Of a stretch of 64,000 bases of DNA, positions 54,787 through 64,000 are shown piece by piece. Position 1 is the stretch's first letter. Each line of letters starts with the position of its first letter. The stretch comes from Prochlorococcus sp. HOT208_60m_813B04. Its GTDB lineage: Bacteria > Cyanobacteriota > Cyanobacteriia > PCC-6307 > Cyanobiaceae. Location: positions 1 to 64,000 of the forward strand of contig MWOU01000114.1 in the NCBI GenBank assembly GCA_002025975.1, written 5' to 3'. The notes below the pieces were generated by a model, which saw only the letters and a list, made by a program, of their open reading frames with translations, made no database searches and was not told the DNA's origin. The translations under genes were made by a program, and so were the position numbers.

Positions 54787-57063
54787 TTACAACTCTGCAG
54801 GATTAACATCTATTGTTAAAAAAACATTTTTTGGAATAAGTTTCCATAATATTGATCTATCAGGTAAAGGTATCTTTGTTCCTTCAGGACCATGTATTAA
54901 TATCTGCCATCTGAATTTTTTACCGACTTTAGCAATTAAACTAGGAGCAGGACCAATTAATTTCCAGTTCTTTTTCTCACAAAAATTGAGTAGATATTGT
55001 GCTAATTTTATTGCAATTGACTCAGTTAATTCATGATTTTCACCTGATAATTTAAGAAGGCAAATCGTGCAAAATGGAAATAAATTAGCATCCTTTCTCA
55101 ATCTCGAGTTTTCAATTAAGAATCTTTCATAATCTCTTTTTTGAAGATACGAAATCACCGGGTGGTTAGGTTTATATGTTTGAAAAATTACTTTCCCTTT
55201 TTTTTGTGCCCTGCCAGCCCTTCCTGCTACTTGCAAAAATAATTGTAATGATTTTTCTTCTGCTGAAATATCTGGGCGATGAAGCAACCCATCTGCTGCA
55301 ATAACTACTGAAAGAGTAATATTGGGGATATCAATACCTTTTGCCAACATCTGAGTACCGACAAGAATATCAGCATCACCTTTAGAGAACTTTGAAAGAA
55401 TATCTCTATGACCATCCTTTCCTGAAGTTGTATCTCTATCAAAGCGAAGAACCCTTAAGTCAGGAAATTCTTCATTTAAAAACTCTATTACCCTTTGCGT
55501 ACCAATTCCAAAAGGTTTGAAAGCAGTTGAATGACAATCTGGACAACGATTGAGCAATCTTGATTTATGATCACACCAATGACACCTTAACCATTTTTTC
55601 CCTTGTGATCCGAGATGAACTGACAAAGGAACGTCACAGTTGGGGCAATTTATTAAATATCCGCAATTTCTACAACTTAAAAATCCACTATGCCCCCTCC
55701 TAGGGATCAAAATTATTGCTTGCTCATTTTTTAAGCGTAATTGAGGAAGCAATTGTAATAATTCATTGGAAAAAATTTTAATATTTCCCTTCTTGAACTC
55801 ATCCCGCATATCAATAATTTTTATTTCAGGAGTCTCATTACTGGATATCCTTTGAATCATTCTTACCAATTTAAAATTCCTTTCAAAAATACACTTTTTC
55901 CAAGTCTTCATTGATGGGGTTGCACTCCCAAAGATTAACTTTGCAGAATTCCTTTTTACTATTTCAATAGCAATCTCTCTTGCGTCATAGCAAGGCATGG
56001 GACTATCTTGCTTATAAGAGACATCATGTTCTTCATCCATTATTATTAATCCCAGATTTTTGATTGGAAGAAAAACTGCCGACCTTGTACCTATTACTAT
56101 TAAAGGTTCATCAGCATTAATAATTTTCTTCCAAACTAAAGTTCTATGATCGGGAGAACAATTACTATGATATTCGTAAACGACATTATTAAATCGCCTA
56201 CTAAACCTATCAATAAGTTGAGGAATTAATCCAATTTCTGGTGCTAGTATCAAACAACTTTTTTTCTTAAGAAATTGATCTTCAGCAATTCTCATATACA
56301 CTTCTGTTTTACCTGAACCTGTTTCGCCCCAAAGAAGTAATGCATCTCCTGGTTTCATTGTTTGAAATTCTTGAAATGCAATTTTTTGCTCATTTGTAAG
56401 ATTTGGTTTTTTTGTTGCGATATGATCTTTAAAAAAGGAATTTAATTTACTATTTATATTTTTTTTTCTTTTAGATTTAGCAAGATAATTTTTACTGACC
56501 ATTGAGTTAATTAGAGTGTAATTAAAACCAGACTTTATTAATTCACTTTGCCAATTACCTTTTTTAGATAAAGTATCCATTAAAAAAAATTCTTTTTTGG
56601 TTAATCCATTTTTCTTAATATCAAATTCTTTTTTAGTTTCAATCCATATTTGATCTTTTAAACCTTTAGAGAAATTTTTATATTTACCAATCCAGCCAGG
56701 AGGAAATGCAGTTTTAAACATTTTTAAATTACTAACCATATAAAAAGAGGCTAGAGAGTCTATCAATTCACTCCAAGATTCATCAATTATTTTTTTCTGC
56801 AAAATACTTTCAACAAACAAATATCTTATGCTTTTTTCTCCAGTAATATTTGATTCATCATTATTAAATGTCGAAAAATCTTTTTTGGAGATCACCAACC
56901 CATTCAATAATCTCCCCCTTAGTCTCACACTTACAATATCTCCAACTTCTGCTCCAAGATTATTTCCATCTAAATAGTAAAAGCTTTCATTACTACTACC
57001 TATATCAAGCAAAATTTCCAATTTATAGGAGATATTTAACAACTGATTACTTGCCGGCTTCAA
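54787..57063 (-). CDS. priA: Primosomal protein N' (replication restart helicase PriA)
   Basis: LLLWGETGSGKTEVYMRIAEDQFL; LIIMDEEHDVSYKQDSPMPCYDAREIAI; zinc cluster CRNCGYLINCPNCDVPLSVH...CHWCDHKSRLLNRCPDC. Confidence 0.96.
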   Translation of the reverse strand: MKPASNQLLNISYKLEILLDIGSSNESFYYLDGNNLGAEVGDIVSVRLRGRLLNGLVISKKDFSTFNNDESNITGEKSIRYLFVESILQKKIIDESWSELIDSLASFYMVSNLKMFKTAFPPGWIGKYKNFSKGLKDQIWIETKKEFDIKKNGLTKKEFFLMDTLSKKGNWQSELIKSGFNYTLINSMVSKNYLAKSKRKKNINSKLNSFFKDHIATKKPNLTNEQKIAFQEFQTMKPGDALLLWGETGSGKTEVYMRIAEDQFLKKKSCLILAPEIGLIPQLIDRFSRRFNNVVYEYHSNCSPDHRTLVWKKIINADEPLIVIGTRSAVFLPIKNLGLIIMDEEHDVSYKQDSPMPCYDAREIAIEIVKRNSAKLIFGSATPSMKTWKKCIFERNFKLVRMIQRISSNETPEIKIIDMRDEFKKGNIKIFSNELLQLLPQLRLKNEQAIILIPRRGHSGFLSCRNCGYLINCPNCDVPLSVHLGSQGKKWLRCHWCDHKSRLLNRCPDCHSTAFKPFGIGTQRVIEFLNEEFPDLRVLRFDRDTTSGKDGHRDILSKFSKGDADILVGTQMLAKGIDIPNITLSVVIAADGLLHRPDISAEEKSLQLFLQVAGRAGRAQKKGKVIFQTYKPNHPVISYLQKRDYERFLIENSRLRKDANLFPFCTICLLKLSGENHELTESIAIKLAQYLLNFCEKKNWKLIGPAPSLIAKVGKKFRWQILIHGPEGTKIPLPDRSILWKLIPKNVFLTIDVNPAEL

Positions 57064-57082
57064 AACTTTTTCTTAGTATTGG

Positions 57083-57212
57083 ATTGTTGAACATTCCACA
57101 AAGTGTTTTTTGCACATTGTAAGTATCCTGCTCTTAAGGGAGACATGAAGCTCTGATCATTGACTGAAAATTCAAAAATGATCTGCCTGTCTGAGAAATC
57201 CCAAGACTTTTT
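57083..57212 (+). ncRNA. Candidate structured non-coding RNA (or structured rpoD leader) in the priA-rpoD intergenic region
   Basis: Two hairpin blocks: ACAAAGTG-TTTTTTG-CACATTGT (one mismatch) and nested GGGAGACA ... GATCATT ... AATGATC ... TGTC ... TCCC followed by TTTTT; carries shared motif TGAACATTCCACA. Confidence 0.45.
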
Positions 57213-57384
57213 ACTTTAGGTAATCTATAGCACTATTTAAATTTTTCAACAATTTAGAAAACTTTTCTTATTCTCATTTTGTGAAAAAGTTTTTTAAACA
57301 TTAAGGGGACTTTACTACTAAATGTTCAAATTAACCCTAAATAAAATTTTATCTAGTTAAATTCACCGTAGAAAGGAGTCAATT

Positions 57385-58569
57385 ATGTGTCCAGTCGCAG
57401 CAGAATCAAAGAATTCCAAGCCTAGTTCAAAAAAAAAGATCAATAAAAAAATTAATACAAATTTAGAAACAGTAGTTGAGGAAGATAGTAATAAAAATAA
57501 TCAACCTTTACAGACATCTGCTGAGTTAAACGAAAGCAATATTGAAAATAACAATAATGAATTTAGTGATTCTGAAGAAGAAGATAAAGGGCTCGGGAAT
57601 ATAAAGCTTGGGCCAAAAGGTATCTACACTGAAGATTCAATCAGAGTTTATCTCCAAGAAATTGGAAGAATTAGACTTTTAAGACCAGATGAAGAAATTG
57701 AGCTTGCAAGAAAAATTGCTGACTTACTCCAATTAGAAGAGCTAGCAACTCAATATGAGTCAGAAAAAGGGCATTTCCCATCTGTAAGAGAATGGGCCGA
57801 GTTAATAGATATGCCTCTTCCTAAATTTAGAAGAAGACTTCTCTTAGGGCGCAGAGCTAAAGAAAAAATGGTTCAATCAAATTTAAGATTAGTTGTTTCC
57901 ATTGCTAAAAAATATATGAACAGAGGTTTATCATTTCAAGATTTAATCCAAGAAGGAAGTTTGGGTCTAATTAGGGCAGCGGAAAAATTCGACCATGAAA
58001 AAGGTTATAAGTTCTCTACATATGCAACTTGGTGGATTCGCCAAGCCATTACAAGAGCAATTGCGGATCAAAGTAGAACTATTAGATTGCCAGTTCACTT
58101 ATACGAGACAATATCCAGAATTAAAAAAACCACAAAAGTTCTTAGCCAAGAATTTGGCAGGAAACCTAGTGAAGAAGAAATCGCTGAAAGTATGGAAATG
58201 ACAATCGAAAAACTAAGATTTATAGCTAAAAGTGCGCAACTTCCTATTTCTCTAGAGACTCCAATAGGTAAAGAAGAAGACTCAAGACTAGGAGACTTTA
58301 TAGAAGCTGATATAGAAAATCCAGAGCAAGATGTTTCTAAAACTTTACTAAGAGAAGATTTGGAAGGAGTATTAGCCACTCTTAGTCCAAGAGAAAGAGA
58401 TGTTCTCAGATTGAGATATGGAATTGATGATGGAAGAATGAAAACTCTTGAAGAAATTGGCCAGATTTTTGATGTGACGAGAGAAAGAATTAGACAAATA
58501 GAGGCAAAAGCCCTTAGAAAACTTAGACATCCAAATCGAAATGGGGTTTTAAAAGAATATATAAAATAA
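57385..58569 (+). CDS. rpoD: Principal group 1 RNA polymerase sigma factor
   Basis: [31 protein letters not shown]...[58 protein letters not shown]. Confidence 0.97.
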   Translation: MCPVAAESKNSKPSSKKKINKKINTNLETVVEEDSNKNNQPLQTSAELNESNIENNNNEFSDSEEEDKGLGNIKLGPKGIYTEDSIRVYLQEIGRIRLLRPDEEIELARKIADLLQLEELATQYESEKGHFPSVREWAELIDMPLPKFRRRLLLGRRAKEKMVQSNLRLVVSIAKKYMNRGLSFQDLIQEGSLGLIRAAEKFDHEKGYKFSTYATWWIRQAITRAIADQSRTIRLPVHLYETISRIKKTTKVLSQEFGRKPSEEEIAESMEMTIEKLRFIAKSAQLPISLETPIGKEEDSRLGDFIEADIENPEQDVSKTLLREDLEGVLATLSPRERDVLRLRYGIDDGRMKTLEEIGQIFDVTRERIRQIEAKALRKLRHPNRNGVLKEYIK

Positions 58570-58666
58570 AAAAAGTTAAATATAATATTCAGCTTTAAAA
58601 ACTGGCAAAATAATAGCTTAAGATAGATTCGACTTAATTTTTAATTCAAACTCAAAATAATATTTA

Positions 58667-59617
58667 ATGACTAATTTTAAGCTAAAAATAGCTAGTAGAA
58701 GAAGTAAGCTAGCAATGGTTCAAACTTTATGGGTTAAAGATCAACTAGAAAGGAATATTCCAAATTTAGAGGTATCTATAGAAGCTATGGCAACTCAAGG
58801 TGACAAAATCCTTGATGTAGCCTTAGCAAAAATAGGCGACAAAGGCTTATTTACAAAAGAACTTGAAGCACAAATGCTCGTAGGCCATGCAGATATAGCT
58901 GTACATTCTCTGAAAGATTTACCAACCAATTTGCCTAATGGCCTTAAATTAGGATGCATTACAAAAAGGGAGGATCCTGCAGATGCTTTAGTAGTAAACA
59001 AAAAAAATGACTGTTATAAACTAGAAACCTTACCTGAAGGTTCGATTGTTGGAACAAGCTCTCTAAGAAGACTTGCACAATTAAGAAATAAGTACCCACA
59101 TCTTGTTTTCAAAGATATCAGGGGAAATGTTATTACAAGAATTGAAAAATTAGATGCAGGAGAATTTGATTGTATAATTCTTGCGGCCGCTGGTTTAAAG
59201 AGATTAGGCTTTGAATCAAGAATTCACCAGATTATCCCAAGTGAAATTTCCCTTCATGCCGTTGGCCAAGGAGCACTAGGCATTGAATGTAAATCTGATG
59301 ATAAAAAAGTTTTAGAAATTATAAATATCTTAGAAGATAAACCCACCAGTCAAAGATGTACAGCAGAAAGGGCTTTTTTAAGAGAGCTTGAAGGTGGATG
59401 CCAAGTCCCAATAGGTGTGAATAGTAAAATTCAGAATGAACAACTTTGCCTTACTGGTATGGTTGCATCTCTTGATGGAGAAAGGCTTATTAAAGATCAA
59501 TATATTGGCAATATTAATGAACCCGAAGAAGTAGGCAAAGAACTAGCTAAAAAATTAAAGCAGCAAGGTGCCAAAGAAATACTAAGCGAAATATTTGAAA
59601 AATTTAGAGAAAAATAA
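58667..59617 (+). CDS. hemC: Porphobilinogen deaminase
   Basis: [23 protein letters not shown]...[34 protein letters not shown]...[12 protein letters not shown]. Confidence 0.97.
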   Translation: MTNFKLKIASRRSKLAMVQTLWVKDQLERNIPNLEVSIEAMATQGDKILDVALAKIGDKGLFTKELEAQMLVGHADIAVHSLKDLPTNLPNGLKLGCITKREDPADALVVNKKNDCYKLETLPEGSIVGTSSLRRLAQLRNKYPHLVFKDIRGNVITRIEKLDAGEFDCIILAAAGLKRLGFESRIHQIIPSEISLHAVGQGALGIECKSDDKKVLEIINILEDKPTSQRCTAERAFLRELEGGCQVPIGVNSKIQNEQLCLTGMVASLDGERLIKDQYIGNINEPEEVGKELAKKLKQQGAKEILSEIFEKFREK

Positions 59618-59623
59618 AATTTG

Positions 59624-60215
59624 TTAATTTACTAACTTAGGATCAATTTCTTTTTTGTATCTCTCTTCACAATCTTTAATCACTTTAACAGCTTCTTCTA
59701 TCCCAAAAAAAACCATTTACAGTACATGTTCCTGGTTTTTTGAGATCTTTGTAGTGCTCCCAATAATACTTTGTTTCTTTTAACCAATGATCTCCAAGGT
59801 CTTCATAACTTGAGATATGATCCATTCTTTTATCATCCGCGAGAACCGCTATTACCTTATCATCGACCTCTCCACCATCATCAAATTTCATAACCCCAAT
59901 AATCCTTGCTTCCACAATAGATCCGGGTATCAATGGCTCAGTTACTCCAACAATTTCTACATCAAGTGGATCTCCATCTTCATCCCATGTCCTTGGAATA
60001 CATCCATAAGCAAAAGGATACGCAAGTGATGAATAACCTACCCTATCAAGTTTAAGATGACCCGTTTCTGTAATTAATTCATATTTATTTATGGTATTAG
60101 AGTTCAATTCAACAATAGTGTTTATTATTGTATTTGAGCTATCAGTGAATGCACTTAGTATGTGTAATAAATTGGGGGTAACCCTGCTTGGGGGCTGATT
60201 TAGATTTGCCATCAA
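59624..60215 (-). pseudogene. ppa: Inorganic pyrophosphatase, frameshifted at an A8/T8 homopolymer (59705-59712); the as-read ORF ends early at 59685
   Basis: Intact motifs DEDGDPLDVEIVG, KFDDGGEVDDKVIAV, HYKDLKKPGTCTVNGFF; removing one T restores GFFGIEEAVKVIKDCEERYKKEIDPKLVN*. Sequencing/assembly error is as plausible as a true pseudogene. Confidence 0.85.
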
Positions 60216-60274
60216 GAAATTATTTTTGTTTATTTTACATCCTCACACCTAACCAAATTTTTAAAAGTAATGTT

Positions 60275-61780
60275 TCAGCAAAAATCATTTATTTTAGACC
60301 TTAAATGATTAATAAAATAGTTTGGCGATAGTTCTTCATTAGTTACAGCTCTTACCAACTCCATACAATTAACTGATCTGCCATATTCATGTATATTATT
60401 TTTTAACCAAAAGATGATCTTTTGATATTCACCATTTTCAATTAAGTTGTCAATCAAACCTATGTCTCTTTCCATTTGAGAAGATATTTGCGCACTTATA
60501 ACATGTCCTAACAAATATGAGGGGAAATATCCAAACGCCCCTTCACTCCAATGAACATCTTGAAGACAACCTTCTGAATCATTAGATGGTTTAATTCCTA
60601 GGAGTTCATCATATCTTTTATTCCATTCTATTGGAATATCTTCAGCTGGTAACCCTCTTTCAATTAAATCTATTTCAAGTTCGGTTCTTATTAATATGTG
60701 TAAGCCATAAGTCAATTCATCCGCTTCAACCCTATTTAATCCTGCTTCCAAATGATTAATAGATTTCCATAGTTCTAAATAATTATTAAGAGTACATCCA
60801 GCCGAAACAAATTTGTTAAAAAATCTTTTTGAAAAAAATTTGGATTTAACTATTCTATTTTCCCAAAATAAAGATTGACTTTCATGAATACCCATAGAAG
60901 TTGCTTGACCTAAAGGCCAAGCAAACCATTGATGACTTTGAGATGGCAAACCCTGCTCATAAATAGAATGCCCCCACTCATGCGCAGTTGCTAAAAAACT
61001 TGATAATGGTTCACCTTCAACAATTCTTGTCGTAATCCTGTAATCATTAGGCCCTAATGTAATCGAAAAAGGATGGGGAGATTTACCAACAACAACTAGA
61101 TCTTTATCTCTCCCAAACTCATCAAGTAATTGAGAACATAAATTATGTTGAGATTCTGGACTCAAATCCCAGTGATATTTTTTAGATTTATTAATCCCTC
61201 TAATCAAGTCTGGGAGAATGTCTTTCAAAGGCTGAAATATTTTGTTCAGCCACTGTAAAGTTAATTCAGGCTCAAAGGGTTGGGCTAAAGTTTCCCATGG
61301 TGAATATTGATCTGATATTTGTTTTGCCTCTTCAATCCGCAATTTAACTAATTCTTCAAAAAAAGGAAGAAAAATTTTAAAATCTGATTTTTCCTTAGCT
61401 TCTTGCCAGCTTTCATAACCTTTAGATTTTGCCTTTGCTAGAGACTCAACTAATTTAGGATCTAAATTCCTCTCTCTATTAAATTCCTTCAATAAAAGAC
61501 TAATATTTCTTTCTTTATCTTTTATAAAAAGTTGATTATCGAAATTTCGTTCAATATCTGCTAGTTCATTTTTAGCAGATCGTATTAAATTAGAAAATTC
61601 CTCGGAAGAATTTCTTTCATGCAGTATTTTTGCAATATAAGTAAGTTGTTCAGACCTCCAAGAAGCACCTTTCTTTGGCATTCCAGTATTCTGATCCCAA
61701 TAAAGTGTATTTTGGATTGAACCTAATATTTGTGTTTCTTTAAGGTAAGCACCCAGCTTATTCCAATGAGTTTCAGCCAA
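60275..61780 (-). CDS. Carboxypeptidase Taq (M32) metallopeptidase
   Basis: TAHEWGHSIYEQGLPSQ (HExxH-like; here HEWGH), MGIHESQSLFWENRI, ADELTYGLHILIR. Confidence 0.93.
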   Translation of the reverse strand: MAETHWNKLGAYLKETQILGSIQNTLYWDQNTGMPKKGASWRSEQLTYIAKILHERNSSEEFSNLIRSAKNELADIERNFDNQLFIKDKERNISLLLKEFNRERNLDPKLVESLAKAKSKGYESWQEAKEKSDFKIFLPFFEELVKLRIEEAKQISDQYSPWETLAQPFEPELTLQWLNKIFQPLKDILPDLIRGINKSKKYHWDLSPESQHNLCSQLLDEFGRDKDLVVVGKSPHPFSITLGPNDYRITTRIVEGEPLSSFLATAHEWGHSIYEQGLPSQSHQWFAWPLGQATSMGIHESQSLFWENRIVKSKFFSKRFFNKFVSAGCTLNNYLELWKSINHLEAGLNRVEADELTYGLHILIRTELEIDLIERGLPAEDIPIEWNKRYDELLGIKPSNDSEGCLQDVHWSEGAFGYFPSYLLGHVISAQISSQMERDIGLIDNLIENGEYQKIIFWLKNNIHEYGRSVNCMELVRAVTNEELSPNYFINHLRSKINDFC

Positions 61781-61888
61781 AGATTTAAATGGAAATTTGA
61801 TTTATCTTAAGATAAAAATTTTAATATCTGCAGTAAAATATGCATCTTTATCCATAATAGGATATTGATTAATTAAGTTTTAAATTAT

Positions 61889-62344
61889 ATGGAACAAATA
61901 TTTTCAAAATTAAAATTCATAACCCATGGCGAGGGTTTTATTGATATCACATATGATTTAAATTTATGTGTTGAAAAAAATAATTTTCATTCCGGAATTT
62001 TAAATTTAACTTCACTTCATACAAGTTGCAGTTTAACTATTAATGAGAACGCAGATCCAAATGTACTGAGGGACCTAAAAAAGTATATGCAATCGATAGT
62101 TCCCTATGATTCTTACTTAACCTTATCAACAAATAGAGAAGAAATATCCTATAAACATTATCAAGAAGGGGCTGACGATATGCCAGCACATATTAAAACA
62201 TCCTTAACAAATTCTTGTTTATCTTTGAGTTTTCAAGACGGAAAAATTATGCTTGGCACATGGCAAGCAATTTATTTATGGGAACATCGATTTGATCAAA
62301 AGGAAAGAATCATAAATGTACATATAATTGGTGAGAAAAAGTAA
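61889..62344 (+). CDS. YjbQ/UPF0047 family protein
   Basis: GILNLTSLHTSCSLTINENADPNVLRDLKKYM...EGADDMPAHIKTSLTNSCLSLSFQDGKIMLGTWQAIYLWEHR. Confidence 0.92.
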   Translation: MEQIFSKLKFITHGEGFIDITYDLNLCVEKNNFHSGILNLTSLHTSCSLTINENADPNVLRDLKKYMQSIVPYDSYLTLSTNREEISYKHYQEGADDMPAHIKTSLTNSCLSLSFQDGKIMLGTWQAIYLWEHRFDQKERIINVHIIGEKK

Positions 62345-62380
62345 GACATTTATAATGTAATAAGTCAGATTTCTAATTTA

Positions 62381-62671
62381 ATGGAACCCTACATTTTGCA
62401 AGATGAAGAACTGAATGAATTAGTTGTCAAAATACCTGGCTGGGAAATTAAATCTAAACAAATCCAGAGAGAATTTAACTTCGCTAATTTTATTGAAGCC
62501 TTTGCTTTTATGACTAAGGTTGCTTTAATCTGTGAAAAATACAATCATCATCCTAACTGGGAGAATGTTTATGCAAAAGTAATAATTAAATTAAATACAC
62601 ATGATCTAGGAGGTATTACGAATCTGGATCAAACATTAGCTTCCGAAATCAACAAAATTTTCGATCAATAA
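62381..62671 (+). CDS. phhB: Pterin-4a-carbinolamine dehydratase
   Basis: GWEIKSKQIQREFNFANFIEAFAFMTKVALICEKYNHHPNWENVYAKVIIKLNTHDLGGIT; HHP motif present. Confidence 0.94.
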   Translation: MEPYILQDEELNELVVKIPGWEIKSKQIQREFNFANFIEAFAFMTKVALICEKYNHHPNWENVYAKVIIKLNTHDLGGITNLDQTLASEINKIFDQ

Positions 62672-62700
62672 AAATATAAACTTGTTTTCAACTATTCAAA

Positions 62701-63810
62701 ATGTCTAAAAAATTATTGCCAGTTACTATTATTAGTGGATTTTTAGGTTCTGGCAAAACTACACTTCTCAATCATATTTTAAAAAATCAAGTTGGTATTA
62801 AAACAGCTGTTTTAGTCAACGAATTTGGAGAGATCGGAATAGATAATGACTTAATAATAGAAGGCTCAGAAGATATGATCGAATTAAATAATGGATGTAT
62901 ATGTTGCTCTATCAATGGCGAATTATTAAATACCGTATCCAAAGTTTTAGAAAGAGCTGAAGAAATAGACTATCTGATTGTTGAAACAACTGGATTAGCA
63001 GATCCATTACCAGTAGCCATGACTTTTGCGGCTGGTGATCTTAGAGAAAAAGTAAGATTAGATTCGATAATCACTGTCATTGATGGAGAAAATTTTGATT
63101 TTGAAATTAATAATACAAGTGTCGCCTATTCTCAAATTTTATACGGAGATATCCTTCTTCTTAATAAATCTGATTTAGTAAATGAAAAACAATTAAAGAA
63201 AATAGAGGAGTTTATAAATAAAATAAAAAAAGAACCAAGGATTTTGAGATCAACTAATAGTGAAGTTGCATTACATACAATAATGAGCGTGGGTCTATTT
63301 GAGACGGATTCTTTTGAATTCGAGAAAAATAAAAAAAATATAGAACAAAATTCCCACGATCACTCTTCTCATTCCCACGATCACTCTTCTCATTCCCACG
63401 ATCACTCTTCTCATTCCCACGATCACTCTTCTCATTCCCACGATAACTCTTCTCATTCCCACGATCACTCTTCTCATTCCCACGATCACTCTTCTCATTC
63501 CCACGATTTGAACAATAATATCGAGGGTTTTACCTCAGTTTCATATGAGACGTTTGAACCATTTTCTTTAAGAAAGTTTCAATATTTCTTAGATAATCAA
63601 ATCTCACAAAATGTTTTTAGAGCAAAAGGAATATTATGGTTTATGGAAAGTGAAAGAAAACACATTTTTCACCTATCTGGAAAGCGGTTTTCTCTAGATG
63701 ATGAGGAATGGACAAAAGAAAAATCTAACAAGATAGTGTTAATTGGGAAAAACTTAGATCACCAAACTATTAAAAATCAACTGTCATCATGTAGATTTAA
63801 TTCAGATTAG
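62701..63810 (+). CDS. CobW/COG0523 family GTPase (putative metallochaperone) with His-rich repeat linker
   Basis: LPVTIISGFLGSGKTTLLNHILKN; NNGCICCSINGEL (CxCC); His-rich (SHDHSSH)n; CobW C-terminal domain. Confidence 0.95.
   Translation: MSKKLLPVTIISGFLGSGKTTLLNHILKNQVGIKTAVLVNEFGEIGIDNDLIIEGSEDMIELNNGCICCSINGELLNTVSKVLERAEEIDYLIVETTGLADPLPVAMTFAAGDLREKVRLDSIITVIDGENFDFEINNTSVAYSQILYGDILLLNKSDLVNEKQLKKIEEFINKIKKEPRILRSTNSEVALHTIMSVGLFETDSFEFEKNKKNIEQNSHDHSSHSHDHSSHSHDHSSHSHDHSSHSHDNSSHSHDHSSHSHDHSSHSHDLNNNIEGFTSVSYETFEPFSLRKFQYFLDNQISQNVFRAKGILWFMESERKHIFHLSGKRFSLDDEEWTKEKSNKIVLIGKNLDHQTIKNQLSSCRFNSD
63352..63507 (+). repeat. In-frame 21-bp tandem repeat, 7 full units plus 9 bp, encoding SHDHSSH
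   Basis: TCCCACGATCACTCTTCTCAT repeated; one C>A variant in unit 5 (63436-63456, CAC>AAC). Confidence 0.97.
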
Positions 63811-63836
63811 AGTTCATATTAGGATTTAATTAATTT

Positions 63837-64000
63837 TTGAAAATACGCACTAAAGGGTTTAAAAAAACATTAACAGAATTAAATTTTCTTTATTTCACTT
63901 CGTTTATTGTTTCACTTTTAGTAATCATTCCAATTTCAAATTTTCTTCTGGAGGGATTTGATTACATTATTAGTGGAAATTTTTCATTAGGTATTGCTGG
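63837..64000 (+). CDS. Membrane protein N-terminus, probably ABC transporter permease (partial at window end)
   Basis: Open frame from TTG 63837: KIRTKGFKKTLTELNFLYFTSFIVSLLVIIPISNFLLEGFDYIISGNFSLGIAG; hydrophobic, permease-like. Confidence 0.55.
   Translation, partial: MKIRTKGFKKTLTELNFLYFTSFIVSLLVIIPISNFLLEGFDYIISGNFSLGIA

Noticed and set aside
57000-57122. 84-aa ORF 56868..57122 antisense to the priA start
   Set aside because: Mostly antisense to priA; no domain; the gap is better described as a candidate RNA.
63295-63504. Antisense ORF encoding repeated GMRRVIV
   Set aside because: Pure reverse-frame reading of the CobW His-rich 21-bp repeats; no independent support.
63352-63507. CRISPR-like array
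   Set aside because: Units are contiguous with no spacers and encode an in-frame His-rich protein linker.

Overview
The window looks like a chromosomal segment of an AT-rich marine picocyanobacterium (Prochlorococcus-like, probably high-light clade; inferred from gene content and protein character, not searched). It is densely coding with mostly core genes. Main blocks are: (i) an alpha-carboxysome locus on the minus strand (csoS1D, csoS1, rbcL, rbcS, csoS2, csoSCA, csoS4A, csoS4B and a PCD-like acRAF candidate); (ii) a protochlorophyllide reduction cluster with both the dark enzyme (chlN, chlB, chlL) and the light enzyme (por); (iii) alkane biosynthesis (aar, ado) beside accA; (iv) housekeeping genes (ilvB, hemH, pyrH, frr, tal, ftsI, proS, purA, argB, priA, rpoD, hemC and others). 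I found no rRNA, tRNA, CRISPR array, prophage or classical defence island. I do not see a convincing wholly new multi-gene system. The best non-routine signals are: psaM (34 aa), missing from the ORF track; a YfiH-family gene that appears to start at ATT behind a well-spaced AGGAG; an A8/T8 homopolymer frameshift truncating a second pyrophosphatase; a 28-bp perfect palindrome between rbcS and csoS2 and two stem-loops between rbcL and rbcS; a structured element of alternating ACAGG/CCTGT segments upstream of csoS1; a 13-mer (TGAACATTCCACA) shared by three intergenic sites; a candidate structured ncRNA between priA and rpoD; and an FtsL-like gene overlapping ftsI.
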